Positions 8,224 through 16,302 of a stretch of 64,000 nucleotides of DNA are shown in pieces (positions within the stretch are counted from its first letter, which is position 1; the number at the start of each line of letters is the position of its first letter). The translations under genes and the position numbers were made by a program. Below the pieces are notes generated by a model that saw nothing but the letters and a program-made list of their open reading frames with translations, searched no databases and was not told the DNA's origin. Source of the stretch: Sphingosinicella microcystinivorans (GTDB lineage: Bacteria > Pseudomonadota > Alphaproteobacteria > Sphingomonadales > Sphingomonadaceae). Location: assembly GCF_003634215.1 (NCBI RefSeq), contig NZ_RBWX01000007.1, positions 112,001 through 176,000 of the forward strand. The letters are read 5' to 3'.

Positions 8224-9297
8224 TCAAGCCTTTTCGGACACCGCCGTCGGTGCGCGAACGACATCCTCGCTGATCGGCTTCCCGTATACGATGAACTTTT
8301 CGGCTTTGCCGTCGTCGCCCGTATAGAAGTTCGGGATCGTCAGCAGCGGGCGCAAACCGTAAAGCTCGTAAATGCGCCGCGCATGGCGGTATTTTTCGCA
8401 ATCGGACGTTTCGAGGCAGAACCACCGCGCGCCGTTTCGCTTCGCGCGGTCTTCCGTCAGGCGCAGCGTCTGGAACACGGCATCCCGACGCGCGCGCGCT
8501 GGATCGATGGCGCCCCAGGCGCCCCAGGTGACGTCGTGCCAGAACTCTGTTTCGTAAATGCCGGTAAGGCCGATGATCGCGCCGCTGCATTCCACGACGC
8601 TGAACTCGCAGTCCGACGAAACGCTGCGGCGTCCGCTGAAGCGCAGCCGCACGGGCGGTTGATGCGGGTTGATGAGCCTTTTCCGCTCGGCATAGAGGTA
8701 GATATGCTGGCCTTGCCCATCGGGAAGATGGCCCGCGACCCGAAAGCCGGCAGCCAGGAACTGCGGCGCATATCCGCGCTCGACGCGCACGACGAGCAAT
8801 CGATGGAAACGCGGCCAACGGCGCATCGCCGCAACGGCGAGATCGATCGTGGCTTCAGACTGTGCGGCAAGATCGATCCACGCGACGTCGCGCCCATGAA
8901 CGAAGGACGAGAGGAGATCGAGTTTCACGGCTTCGCCGTCTTCCTCGATGTGGACTTCCCACTTGGCCCACATGGATGTGATCTGGGGGAGACCTACCTT
9001 GCTGGCAAAGTGCCACAGATAGCTGCGCGCAACGAGGCCGACTTCGCCGCTGAAATTGTCTGCGGCGATTTTCATCGCGCGCGCAATATCGCCGACCTTG
9101 AGAGGCCTGATCGAATATTGGCTTAAATTCCGAGCCTTTTTGGGCTTCGGCGCTTTAACGGAAGGCTGTTTTTCGATGGGTTCTGGAAAATTGCAATTTG
9201 CGTTAATTCCAGAGTAACTTTCATTGTTTACATGATTTTTATGAACGCCAAAGGTCTCATTCGGATTGATGCTTTCCGTTAGACCCAAATTGTTCAT
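8224..9297 (-). CDS. GNAT-family acetyltransferase-like protein
   Basis: A 357-residue protein. The first 60 or so residues are Asn/Pro/Lys-rich, probably disordered, and encoded by AT-rich DNA. The middle (70-210) resembles a degenerate GNAT half (IRPLKVGDIARAMKIAADNF). The C-terminal half, about 225-345, looks like a GNAT fold (SVVECSGAIIGLTGIYETEF, then RARRDAVFQTLRLTEDRAKR, then RRIYELYGLRPL), so this may be a double-GNAT arrangement. The ATG at 9297 is preferred over a GTG at 9309 that has no ribosome site. The substrate is unknown. The gene lies directly downstream of tRNA-Arg(CCT), a common integration site, and its 5' part has base composition unlike its neighbours, which hints at acquisition. 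Confidence 0.6.
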   Translation of the reverse strand: MNNLGLTESINPNETFGVHKNHVNNESYSGINANCNFPEPIEKQPSVKAPKPKKARNLSQYSIRPLKVGDIARAMKIAADNFSGEVGLVARSYLWHFASKVGLPQITSMWAKWEVHIEEDGEAVKLDLLSSFVHGRDVAWIDLAAQSEATIDLAVAAMRRWPRFHRLLVVRVERGYAPQFLAAGFRVAGHLPDGQGQHIYLYAERKRLINPHQPPVRLRFSGRRSVSSDCEFSVVECSGAIIGLTGIYETEFWHDVTWGAWGAIDPARARRDAVFQTLRLTEDRAKRNGARWFCLETSDCEKYRHARRIYELYGLRPLLTIPNFYTGDDGKAEKFIVYGKPISEDVVRAPTAVSEKA

Positions 9298-9736
9298 TCT
9301 TTGACCCACCGCGAATTATTATTTTTTGAGTTCGGTCCCGTGCGTGGGCCGAACCCTGCCTGCTGCCACTCTGCTAGTTTGACCCAGAGTATTGACCGGC
9401 GTTTGTTAACAATCTCTAACTTTGTTTGGGTGGAATGCCCATACGTGGTTCCGGCTTCGAGTCACGGTCGGTCCCTAGGAAAAAACGACTGGTCGTATTC
9501 CTCGCCTTCCCGCGCGATTCCGCAGAATCCTGCGTATGGATGGGACGCGTCGACACACTTGTCGAACCCCGTCTGAAGACGGCAGCCGCCGCATGCCCCA
9601 ACACGGCGTACGAGACAGCAAAAACGACTCGAAGCCCAAGCCGGAAAGATTTCTGACGGGACCGGTTGCCTGCGCCTGTGCGAGAGAAAGCCTGGGTTTC
9701 GGACCAGGTCGCGCGGCGGCAGAGGGGCAGGAAGAA
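9298..9736. other. Gene-less stretch between GNAT gene and tRNA-Arg
   Basis: About 440 bp without a convincing gene. Short open frames exist on both strands, but none has a ribosome site or recognisable product. The right-hand half is GC-rich, and the left-hand 130 bp is clearly AT-richer than the surroundings. I looked for a second copy of the tRNA 3' end, which would mark an attachment site, and did not find one. Confidence 0.6.
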
Positions 9737-9813
9737 TGGTGCCCCCGAGAGGATTCGAACCTCTGGCCTGCGGTTTAGGAAACCGTCGCTCTATCCTGCT
9801 GAGCTACGGGGGC
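9737..9813 (-). tRNA. tRNA-Arg (anticodon CCT)
   Basis: A full cloverleaf on the minus strand. The acceptor stem is GCCCCCG/CGGGGGC with discriminator A and an encoded CCA (9737-9739). The D stem is GCTC/GAGC. The anticodon loop TTCCTAA gives CCT, which reads AGG. The variable loop has 5 nt. The T arm is AGAGG-TTCGAAT-CCTCT. The anticodon stem has one A-C mismatch at its first pair. Confidence 0.96.
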
Positions 9814-9850
9814 ACGCACGCCGCATCAGTGGCGGCAGCGGGCGAAAATA

Positions 9851-10303
9851 TCAAGCGTCGGTGCCGCCCGGGCGGGTTGGGAACAGCAGCGGCATCGCTT
9901 CGATGCCTTCATCGCGAAGCTGCGCCGCCTCGTCTGCGCTGGTTTCGCCGTAAATGCCGCGCGCGTCGGTTTCGCCGTAGTGGATCGCGCGCGCTTCCTC
10001 GGCAAAGCGGTTGCCGACGTATTCACTGCTTTCGATCATGCTCTTCTGCATTTCGGCGAGCGCGCCAAGCATCTGCTTGATCCGCGCGTCTTCGCCGCCT
10101 GCCACGGGAACAGGGCGCGTTTCGTCTCGCATGTTGCCCTTGGCGGGAACGGCAGGTGCCATCACAGCCTTCGTGATCTCGGTATTGCTGCAAAGCGGGC
10201 ACGCGAGAAGGCCACGCTCCTTCTGCGTCTCGTAGTCACTCGTGGAGCCAAACCACGCTTCGAAGACGTGGGCCTCACCGCATTTCAGGTCGAAGACGAT
10301 CAC
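9851..10303 (-). CDS. DUF1178 family protein
   Basis: A 150-residue protein matching the conserved alpha/betaproteobacterial DUF1178 family, starting IVFDLKCGEAHVFEAWFGS. Cys pairs at CPLC and an upstream Cys near residue 8 suggest a zinc-binding N-terminal ribbon; the C-terminal half is acidic. The start codon is GTG (10303) and overlaps the stop of the upstream nitrilase gene by 4 nt (GTGA), so the two are translationally coupled. The biochemical role of the family is unknown to me. It often sits beside the same nitrilase/grxC pair, as it does here. Confidence 0.9.
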   Translation of the reverse strand: MIVFDLKCGEAHVFEAWFGSTSDYETQKERGLLACPLCSNTEITKAVMAPAVPAKGNMRDETRPVPVAGGEDARIKQMLGALAEMQKSMIESSEYVGNRFAEEARAIHYGETDARGIYGETSADEAAQLRDEGIEAMPLLFPTRPGGTDA

Positions 10304-11124
10304 GGCGCAGCGATGTCCCTACGGTGCTGCAGCACCGGGATGCGGCGGCGCACGTCGGCAATACGTTCAAGATCGATTTCGGCGAAGTGAAGCCCCGGCT
10401 CTTCGCCCGCATCGAGCAGGATGTCGCCCCAGGGATCGATCACCAGCGAGTGGCCGTAGGTGGAGCGTCCGTCCTCGTGCTCACCGGTTTGCCCGGCGGC
10501 GACCACGAACGAGGCCGTTTCAATGGCGCGGGCGCGCAGCAGCGTGTGCCAATGCGCGCGTCCCGTGGGGCGCGTGAACGCGGCCGGGAGCGCGATCACC
10601 TCGGCGCCTGCGCCGCTCAGCGCATCGAACAGGCGCGGGAAGCGTACGTCGTAGCAGATCGCCAGACCGAGCGTGCCGACGGGCGTTTCGGCGAGCGCGA
10701 CGCCTGCGCCCGCCACAAAGCTAGCGGATTCGCGGTAATATTCGCCCGGAGCGGCCTCGACATCGAACAGGTGCATCTTGTCGTATCGCGCATGGATCTC
10801 GCCCTTGTCGTCGATCACGAGGCTGCGGTTGACCAAACGGTCCGCATGGCGCGCATCGCGTAGCGCGAGCGAGCCGAGCGCCACCCAAATGCCCGTTTTC
10901 TGGGCGGCCTCGCGCACGGCGGCGAGCGCCACATCCTCGTCCTCGCCGCGGGCATTGGCGAAGAGGCGCGCGGTGTTCCGGTCCAGCATGCCGGACATCT
11001 CGGGCGTGAACAGCATTGTCGCGCCGCCTGCTGCTGCGGCCTCAACATAGCCGGAGAGCACGGCGGCGTTGACGGCGGAGTCCGTGCCGGACGTCATCTG
11101 GGCGATGGCGATGCGTGTCGTCAT
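10300..11124 (-). CDS. Carbon-nitrogen hydrolase (nitrilase superfamily amidase)
   Basis: A 274-residue cytoplasmic enzyme of the nitrilase/omega-amidase superfamily. The Glu-Lys-Cys catalytic triad is visible as FTPEMSG, YDKMHLFD and LAICYDVRFP. Members of this branch (Nit1/Nit2-like) remove amide groups from damaged metabolites such as deaminated glutathione or omega-amides. The ATG at 11124 is chosen because homologs start TRIAIAQM. It lies 19 bp after the glutaredoxin gene and overlaps the DUF1178 gene, so grxC, this gene and the DUF1178 gene probably form one operon. A metabolite-repair role for a glutathione derivative fits the glutaredoxin neighbour but is inference. Confidence 0.9.
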   Translation of the reverse strand: MTTRIAIAQMTSGTDSAVNAAVLSGYVEAAAAGGATMLFTPEMSGMLDRNTARLFANARGEDEDVALAAVREAAQKTGIWVALGSLALRDARHADRLVNRSLVIDDKGEIHARYDKMHLFDVEAAPGEYYRESASFVAGAGVALAETPVGTLGLAICYDVRFPRLFDALSGAGAEVIALPAAFTRPTGRAHWHTLLRARAIETASFVVAAGQTGEHEDGRSTYGHSLVIDPWGDILLDAGEEPGLHFAEIDLERIADVRRRIPVLQHRRDIAAP

Positions 11125-11143
11125 GGGGCTCGATATGGCGCGT

Positions 11144-11407
11144 TCAGGCGGTTTGTGCCAGTAGCGGATCGAGCTTGCCATCGGCGTCGAGCTGCGCGAG
11201 GTCGTCCGATCCGCCGATATGCTGACCGCCGATGAAAATCTGAGGCACCGTGGTGCGGCCGTGCGCGCGCTGGATCATCTCGGCGCGGCGATCTCCGCAC
11301 AAGGTAATGTCGATTTCCTCGAAGGCGGCGCCCTTCGCCTTCAAAAGCGACTTCGCGCGTGTGCAGTAGGGGCACAGGAATTTCGTATAAATTTCAATCT
11401 TGGACAA
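11144..11407 (-). CDS. grxC: Glutaredoxin 3
   Basis: A small thioredoxin-fold protein with the dithiol active site CPYC (IEIYTKFLCPYCTRAKSLL), the cis-Pro loop TTVPQIFIGG and the glutathione-site motif IGGSDDL. It reduces disulfides using glutathione. The proposed start is TTG 11407, placing the protein at 87 residues, the normal length, with AAGGGATCG just upstream. A longer reading from ATG 11452 would overlap the comF gene and add an untypical N-terminus. It sits between comF and the nitrilase gene on the same strand. Confidence 0.9.
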   Translation of the reverse strand: MSKIEIYTKFLCPYCTRAKSLLKAKGAAFEEIDITLCGDRRAEMIQRAHGRTTVPQIFIGGQHIGGSDDLAQLDADGKLDPLLAQTA

Positions 11408-11429
11408 ACTGCGATCCCTTTGGCTCTTT

Positions 11430-12209
11430 TCAGCCCTGTTCGACAGTATCATGGGTGACGCGGGCAAAAGTTACAATATCTATGCGCGCCGCCCCTGCGC
11501 GGCGGAGCGCGCGGGCGCAAGCCTCGGCTGTCGCGCCTGTCGTCATCACGTCGTCAACCAAAAGGACGTGGGCGCCCTTGATGTGCGTCGCCGCACGGAC
11601 GCGGATCGCGCCCCTCACGTTTTCCGCGCGCTGGCGCCGCGACATGCCGCGGCTGATCGGTGTATCGCGCACGCGGGCAAGTGCGGTGGTCAGCACGCTG
11701 AGCCCGGTGCGGCGGGCCAGTGCGTGCGCTAGCAGCGCGGCTTGGTTGAAGCGGCGCAGACGCAGGCGGCGCGTGTGCAGCGGCACTGGCATCAGAAGGG
11801 GGCGATCGGCGAGCATCGGCGCGGCGGCGCGGGCCATCATGCCCGCCATGATGCGCGCCAGTCCGGTGCGGTCGCCGTGCTTCAACGCCAACACGAGTCC
11901 GGCGCTCGGTCCGTTATAAGCGAGCGCGGCGCGGGCGTGGTCGAACGGCGGCGGCGTTTCCATGCAGGCGCCGCAACGCGTATCGTCTCCCGTGCTATAG
12001 GGGAACGGCAGGCCGCAGCAGGCGCACATCGGTGCGGTGAGGAAGTTCAGCCGCGACCAGCACGGAACGCAGAAATTGCCGTCCTCGCTCACGATCGTTC
12101 GGCACGACGGGCAGCGCGGCGGCAGCAGCAGGTCCACGAAACCCGCGCCCGTTCGTTTCAGAAGCTGGAAAACGGCCCTCTCCATCGGCATGTCGTAGCA
12201 GCCCGCCAT
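11430..12209 (-). CDS. comF: ComF family phosphoribosyltransferase-like protein
   Basis: A 259-residue ComF-type protein. The N-terminal zinc ribbons use CPSC...CVPC and CACCGLPF...CGAC, and a type I phosphoribosyltransferase domain contains the PRPP loop VLLVDDVMTTGAT. ComF proteins support uptake or recombination of transforming DNA in competent bacteria; in other bacteria the role is unclear. ATG 12209 has GGGAGG about 11 nt upstream. ATG 12191 and 12185 are alternatives, and a much longer open frame upstream is not coding. It is transcribed divergently from the methyltransferase gene, with only 37 bp between them. Confidence 0.9.
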   Translation of the reverse strand: MAGCYDMPMERAVFQLLKRTGAGFVDLLLPPRCPSCRTIVSEDGNFCVPCWSRLNFLTAPMCACCGLPFPYSTGDDTRCGACMETPPPFDHARAALAYNGPSAGLVLALKHGDRTGLARIMAGMMARAAAPMLADRPLLMPVPLHTRRLRLRRFNQAALLAHALARRTGLSVLTTALARVRDTPISRGMSRRQRAENVRGAIRVRAATHIKGAHVLLVDDVMTTGATAEACARALRRAGAARIDIVTFARVTHDTVEQG

Positions 12210-12246
12210 TGCGCTTGCAGCCTCCCTCCGACAAGAGGGGCTCTGC

Positions 12247-13038
12247 ATGTCAAACCCCATCGAACCGTTCGACCGCACCGCCCGCCGCCGCGCCCGTGAT
12301 CGTGCCGCAGCCGATTTCGCCCGCTTCGCGTTCCTGAAAGAGGCGCTCGCCGCCGATCTCGCCGAGCGGCTTTCGGAGCTCGGGCCGTCGTTCCCTCGCA
12401 TTCTAGATCTCGGGTCGCACGACGGGCGCATTGCTGCCCTCCTGCCCGACAGCGAAATCGTTGCGGCCGACGCCGGGTTTCGGTTTGCAGAAATGGCGCA
12501 TGGCGTGATGTGCGACGAGGACCGCCTGCCGTTCGCGGCCGGCAGTTTCGATGCGGTGCTGTCGGCGGCCAGTCTGCACGGCGTCAATGATCTACCCGGC
12601 GCGCTCGTGCAAATCCGGCACGCGCTGAAACCGGGCGGCGTGTTCCTTGCGTCGTTCGTCGGCGGCGCATCGCTTGCGGCGCTGCGCGCGCGCCTGCTCG
12701 CGGCCGAAATGACGCGCCACGACGGTGCCTCCCCGCGCTTTCTGCCGATGGTCGATCCGCGCGAAGCGCCCGGGCTGCTGCAGCGCGCGGGCTTTATCGA
12801 GCCGGTTGTCGATGTGCACCAGCAGACCGTGCGGTATCGCGGCGCCGCGTCCATGCTGGCCGATCTGCGGGGCATGGGGGAGAGCAACGTGCTTCACGCG
12901 CGGAGCCGCAAGCCCATTTCGCGCGCCGACGCTGCGGCGCTCTGCGCAGCGGCGGAAACAGAAGGGGAGGTCGATGGCCGGCACCCTGTCCCGCTTGAAA
13001 TCGTCACAATGACCGGTCGGGCGCCGCCGCTTAGATAA
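12247..13038 (+). CDS. Class I SAM-dependent methyltransferase (BioC / NDUFAF5-like)
   Basis: A 263-residue methyltransferase. The SAM-binding motif I is ILDLGSHDGRIAALL, an acidic strand follows (IVAADAGFRF), and FDAVLSAASLHGVNDLPGAL with LKPGGVFLASFVGG form the post-motifs. This arrangement matches the BioC-like family that includes the mitochondrial complex I assembly factor NDUFAF5, a hydroxylase/methyltransferase-like protein. A BioC role in biotin synthesis is less likely because no other bio gene is present. AAGAGGGG precedes ATG 12247. Its last 8 bp overlap the end of the convergent mutT gene. Confidence 0.85.
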   Translation: MSNPIEPFDRTARRRARDRAAADFARFAFLKEALAADLAERLSELGPSFPRILDLGSHDGRIAALLPDSEIVAADAGFRFAEMAHGVMCDEDRLPFAAGSFDAVLSAASLHGVNDLPGALVQIRHALKPGGVFLASFVGGASLAALRARLLAAEMTRHDGASPRFLPMVDPREAPGLLQRAGFIEPVVDVHQQTVRYRGAASMLADLRGMGESNVLHARSRKPISRADAAALCAAAETEGEVDGRHPVPLEIVTMTGRAPPLR

Positions 13039-13438
13039 GCGCTGCGAGCGTGCCGATCAGCGGCCGGTCGGCGGGCGGCATATCGATCGAGAACAGGTCG
13101 TTCACGCGCTCCCAGCGCAGGCGCTGGCCGTCGTGCCCGTGCGGAGTGCCCTGCCACTTGCGGCAGACATAGAGCATCAGCACGAGGTGGAAATGTTCGT
13201 AGGCGTGGCTGGCGAAGGTCGCCGGGGCAAGACACGAGGCTTCCGTCTCGATACCCAGCTCCTCACGCAGTTCACGAATGAGCGCCGCTTCGGGCGTTTC
13301 GCCCGTCTCCACCTTGCCGCCGGGGAACTCCCAGGTTCCGGCAAGATGCTTTCCGGCCGGGCGCTCGGCGAGCAGAACGCGACCGTCGCGGTCGATGAGC
13401 GCGGCGGCGACGACCATACGGATCGGCAATGGATTCAT
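13031..13438 (-). CDS. mutT: NUDIX hydrolase, 8-oxo-dGTP diphosphatase (MutT)
   Basis: A 135-residue NUDIX protein. The full box is present as GGKVETGETPEAALIRELRE followed by ELG (residues near 40-62). The N-terminal MVVAAALIDRDGRVLLAERP is typical of MutT, which removes 8-oxo-dGTP from the nucleotide pool, and the length is that of MutT. The start is ATG 13438. The gene converges on the methyltransferase gene and stands alone. Specificity for another nucleotide cannot be ruled out. Confidence 0.88.
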   Translation of the reverse strand: MNPLPIRMVVAAALIDRDGRVLLAERPAGKHLAGTWEFPGGKVETGETPEAALIRELREELGIETEASCLAPATFASHAYEHFHLVLMLYVCRKWQGTPHGHDGQRLRWERVNDLFSIDMPPADRPLIGTLAALI

Positions 13439-13554
13439 TTGGTTAACCCCGCGCTTAGTCCGGCTTGTGTGATTTTGTTAACGCCTGACGGCTAGAACGG
13501 AGCGGCATCGACAATGCAAGTCCTGAATCCGTGTTTGAACTGAAGGTAGCGGCT

Positions 13555-13728
13555 ATGCCCGAATTCATCCGCAAACTGGTTCGCCAGTCCGAGGGCGCGA
13601 CAGCGATCGAGTACGGCCTGATCGCGGCGCTGATTGCCGTCGGCGCCATCTCGGGTTTCAATTCTTTCGGTAACGGTCTCACCAACATGTGGGGCAAGAT
13701 CGAGAACAATGTGAAGTCGAGTTCGTAG
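13555..13728 (+). CDS. Flp/Fap-type prepilin (copy 1)
   Basis: A 57-residue pilin precursor of the Flp family. A short basic leader (MPEFIRKLVRQSEG) is followed by ATAIEYGLIAALIAVGAI, the class IVb pilin segment with the conserved Glu-Tyr; TadV-type peptidase would cut after the Gly. The ATG at 13555 has a GAAGG site; an upstream GTG (13531) would lengthen the leader and is less likely. It is followed by a strong terminator and then by a second Flp gene. No tad assembly genes (ATPase, platform, secretin) lie in the window, so assembly genes must be elsewhere. Confidence 0.9.
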   Translation: MPEFIRKLVRQSEGATAIEYGLIAALIAVGAISGFNSFGNGLTNMWGKIENNVKSSS

Positions 13729-13752
13729 CCATGGCGGCGGACGGTTGGAAAA

Positions 13753-13782
13753 AACAAACAGGCCTTCGGGCCTGTTTTTTTT
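13753..13782 (+). terminator. Rho-independent terminator between the two pilin genes
   Basis: A CAGGCC-TTCG-GGCCTG stem with a stable tetraloop, extended by AAA/TTT and followed by eight T. It is a strong terminator, so the two pilin genes are transcribed separately. Confidence 0.95.
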
Positions 13783-13933
13783 GACCCGAAACAATTGCTT
13801 CGAAAGTTAACGCATTTTCACCAGCCGCTTTAAGCAATTGGCAAGAGCAATGCGATAGTGATGCATTGCTGACCTCTTGGACGGGGACAGAGGAACTACC
13901 CGGTACGTACCGAACTGGTATAGGAGACAAGAA

Positions 13934-14101
13934 ATGTCGTTTTTCCGTAAGCTTCGTAAGGAAGAGAAGGGCGCGACGGCCATTGAATACGGCCTGATTG
14001 CGGCTCTCATCGCGGTTGCGGCCATCGGCGCCATGGGTGCGCTGGGCAACGCCATCAGCCAGACGATGAACAACGCTGCGAGTGCGATGACCGACGCCTA
14101 A
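13934..14101 (+). CDS. Flp/Fap-type prepilin (copy 2)
   Basis: A 55-residue Flp prepilin. The leader MSFFRKLRKEEKG precedes ATAIEYGLIAALIAVAAIGA, and a short tail AMTDA follows. AGGAGA lies 6 nt before the ATG, better than for copy 1, so this may be the major pilin. It shares the GATAIEYGLIAALIAV core with copy 1 but differs in the C-terminal half. It is flanked on both sides by terminators. Expected role: subunit of adhesive tight-adherence fibres. Confidence 0.93.
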   Translation: MSFFRKLRKEEKGATAIEYGLIAALIAVAAIGAMGALGNAISQTMNNAASAMTDA

Positions 14102-14130
14102 GCGTCGATCCCGCGCAAGCGAAACGATCA

Positions 14131-14164
14131 GGGCGTCGGGGAAACCCGGCGCCCTTTTCGTTTG
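14131..14164 (+). terminator. Rho-independent terminator after second pilin gene
   Basis: A GGGCGTCGGG-GAAA-CCCGGCGCCC stem with a GNRA loop, followed by TTTTCGTTT. It lies just before the convergent end of the M48 protease gene. Confidence 0.9.
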
Positions 14165-15643
14165 TCAGCCGTAAACGACGATCTTCACCTTCTCGCCCGC
14201 ACGCAGCGTCGGGTTCGCCTCGCGGTTGTTCATCACGAGGAAGCGTTCAAGCTTGTAGCTGTCGAACGCCATGCGCTGGGAAATCGACTGGGCGGTGTCG
14301 CCGGGCTTGACGGTCACCACCTGGATCACCCGTTTGCGCAGCGCTGCTGCCTGCGCGTCGGTCAGCTTGCGGAATGAGCGCGACGTGGTGTTAACCACGT
14401 TCGAGACGTTCACGTTCGACGGCGAGACAAAAATGAAGTGATAGCCGTTGCCGCCGTCGAAGCGGTAGGCGACGACGGTCACATCGCGATTGCCGTTTTG
14501 CGTGGCGACGCGCGCGGTTGCGGTCGCGGCGTCCATGCCGTTGATCGTCGTGCGCTGCACGCCGGTGTACCGCGCCTTGTTGTTGCCGAGCACGCCCTGG
14601 AACACGTTGGAAATATAGGAGTCGAGGCTGTCGCCGTCGCTGAGCTTGGCGCCGCTGAACTGAATCTGCGCCTGCCCGCCGGTCGCCGTCACTGCCGCGG
14701 CACCATTGCTCAGGTAGTAGCCCTGCGGCACCTCGAAGGCGATTTTGAGTACGGGGTGCGCAAACTTGTGCCCCTCAACGAAGCCCTGTGCCGGATCGTC
14801 GCCGTAAAGCATGCCGTTGACCGCCGCGTAATAATCGGGCGCATCCCGTTTCAGCTGGCCGGGCTTCACGCCCGTCGCCGCGGCCTTCTGAGAGGCACGC
14901 TTGACGCGCGCGGCGGTGAGCGGGTGGCTTCGCGCCCATGAAGGGATCTGCGCAGCCTCGTTCTGGCCGCGAATCCGCGTCTCCAGAGCCTCCTGATCGC
15001 CAAGCGACTGCAGAATGTCCGCCGCCGCATAGGGGTCGTAGCCCGCCGCCGTCATGTAGCGGATGCCGAGATCGTCGGATTGGTATTCCTGATCGCGCGA
15101 GTATTTCATCGTCCACACCTGCCCGAGCTGGCCGGCGAGCTGGCCGATCTGGCTGCTGCCGGTCAGCACGGTGGCGAGGATCGATACGAGCCCGCTGCCA
15201 AGCGCCGCATTCTGCCGCTTCTTGGAATGCTGGGCGTCGACATGGCCGACTTCGTGGCCGAGTACCGAGGCAAGCTCTGCCTCGCTGTTCATGATCGAAA
15301 GCAGACCGCGCGTCATGTAGACGTAGCAGCCGGGAATGGCGAAGGCGTTGACGACCGTGGTGTTGAGCAGCGTCACCGTGCATTCGTTTTCGGCCGACGC
15401 GATGTTGGAGCGAACGGCGACCTCCTTGCCGATGCGCTTCACCATCGCCGTGCCGGGGCCCTCATAGGCGCCGCCGAATTCGGCCAGGATTTCCGGGTGT
15501 GCCTGGGCCGCCTGCGCGCGTTCACTGGCGCTGATCTGGCGCGGCTTCTGAGCGCTCGCGCTCGTCCCCGGTCCGGTCACGCACGCACCGAGCACCATTG
15601 TGCTCAGCGCGATCCCCAAGGCCTGCTGCGCTTCTTTCCTCAT
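14165..15643 (-). CDS. M48-family metalloprotease lipoprotein with LysM domain
   Basis: A 492-residue periplasmic protease. The signal ends in the lipobox VLGAC (Cys21), so it is a lipoprotein. The zinc motif HEVGH is at 130-134, and the third ligand is probably in RDQEYQSDDLGIRYM. The BepA/LoiP-like M48 core is followed by a second domain, and a LysM peptidoglycan-binding module occupies about 440-492 (VKPGDTAQSIS). Such enzymes check outer-membrane protein assembly or trim periplasmic proteins. ATG 15643 has AGGA 5 nt upstream. It is monocistronic. Confidence 0.9.
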   Translation of the reverse strand: MRKEAQQALGIALSTMVLGACVTGPGTSASAQKPRQISASERAQAAQAHPEILAEFGGAYEGPGTAMVKRIGKEVAVRSNIASAENECTVTLLNTTVVNAFAIPGCYVYMTRGLLSIMNSEAELASVLGHEVGHVDAQHSKKRQNAALGSGLVSILATVLTGSSQIGQLAGQLGQVWTMKYSRDQEYQSDDLGIRYMTAAGYDPYAAADILQSLGDQEALETRIRGQNEAAQIPSWARSHPLTAARVKRASQKAAATGVKPGQLKRDAPDYYAAVNGMLYGDDPAQGFVEGHKFAHPVLKIAFEVPQGYYLSNGAAAVTATGGQAQIQFSGAKLSDGDSLDSYISNVFQGVLGNNKARYTGVQRTTINGMDAATATARVATQNGNRDVTVVAYRFDGGNGYHFIFVSPSNVNVSNVVNTTSRSFRKLTDAQAAALRKRVIQVVTVKPGDTAQSISQRMAFDSYKLERFLVMNNREANPTLRAGEKVKIVVYG

Positions 15644-15714
15644 AAGGTTCCTGTTCCTTAAAATGCCTGCCACCCGTTAAACCGGCGACATGCCTCGCCG
15701 GTTCCCGAGGATCG

Positions 15715-16302
15715 TTACGGCTGCGATGCCGCCCAGTCTCCAACGCTCGCGGCGACCTCGTTGGCCGCGTCGTTAAGCGCACGGGCGACGGCGGGCCCAG
15801 TCTCGGCATTAACCGGCCGCGTCGCCTCGAAGCTGCGGCTCGCAACATAGCCGGTTCCGGGTGCCGACAACATGGCATCGTAGCGAACACGCACCTGCGG
15901 CGCGCTGCGTACATCGAGCCCGAACTCGATCAGCCGGCCGGAAAGCCGGTGCGCGCCCGCGATATCGGCGTTGCGCTCGTCGATGACCGGTCGGCCCGTG
16001 CGTGCCTGAACGACCTCTCCCAGCAGGCGCTGGAACAGCACCACCGGCTGTTCCACCCAGCTGGCTTCGGGAAGATAGGCAATCTCGGTCGCCTGCGTGG
16101 TGACTGGAATGCGCAGCGTACGCAGTGCGCCCGGCGCGCTCGGGGTGGTCACGAGCAGCGGTTTGCCGGTCACAGGCTTAGGTTCACCCGTATCGGCGCG
16201 GATGGTGAGCAGCGAGTCCGGCGCTTCTCCGGCGCCGCCGATCTGCACCAGAGGCCCGCAGCCGGTGATCATCAGCGCCGCGAACAGGGCGATCGGTTTC
16301 AT
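15715..16302 (-). CDS. ABC-type transport auxiliary lipoprotein (PqiC-like)
   Basis: A 195-residue outer-membrane-type lipoprotein with lipobox MITGC (Cys15). It matches the ABC-type transport auxiliary component family (PqiC), with the typical EIAYLPEASWVEQPVVLFQRLL patch, here split by the length rule as EIAYLPEASW and VLFQRLL. Its start overlaps the mlaD stop (ATGA), and it ends the four-gene operon 19194-15715. It probably docks the MCE-domain tunnel of this transporter to the outer membrane. Confidence 0.87.
   Translation of the reverse strand: MKPIALFAALMITGCGPLVQIGGAGEAPDSLLTIRADTGEPKPVTGKPLLVTTPSAPGALRTLRIPVTTQATEIAYLPEASWVEQPVVLFQRLLGEVVQARTGRPVIDERNADIAGAHRLSGRLIEFGLDVRSAPQVRVRYDAMLSAPGTGYVASRSFEATRPVNAETGPAVARALNDAANEVAASVGDWAASQP

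Noticed and set aside
9426-9656. Small gene between GNAT and tRNA
   Set aside because: No ribosome site, no conserved feature, overlapping frames equally open.
9737-9813. Phage or island attachment site at the tRNA
   Set aside because: No second copy of the tRNA 3' end and no integrase nearby.
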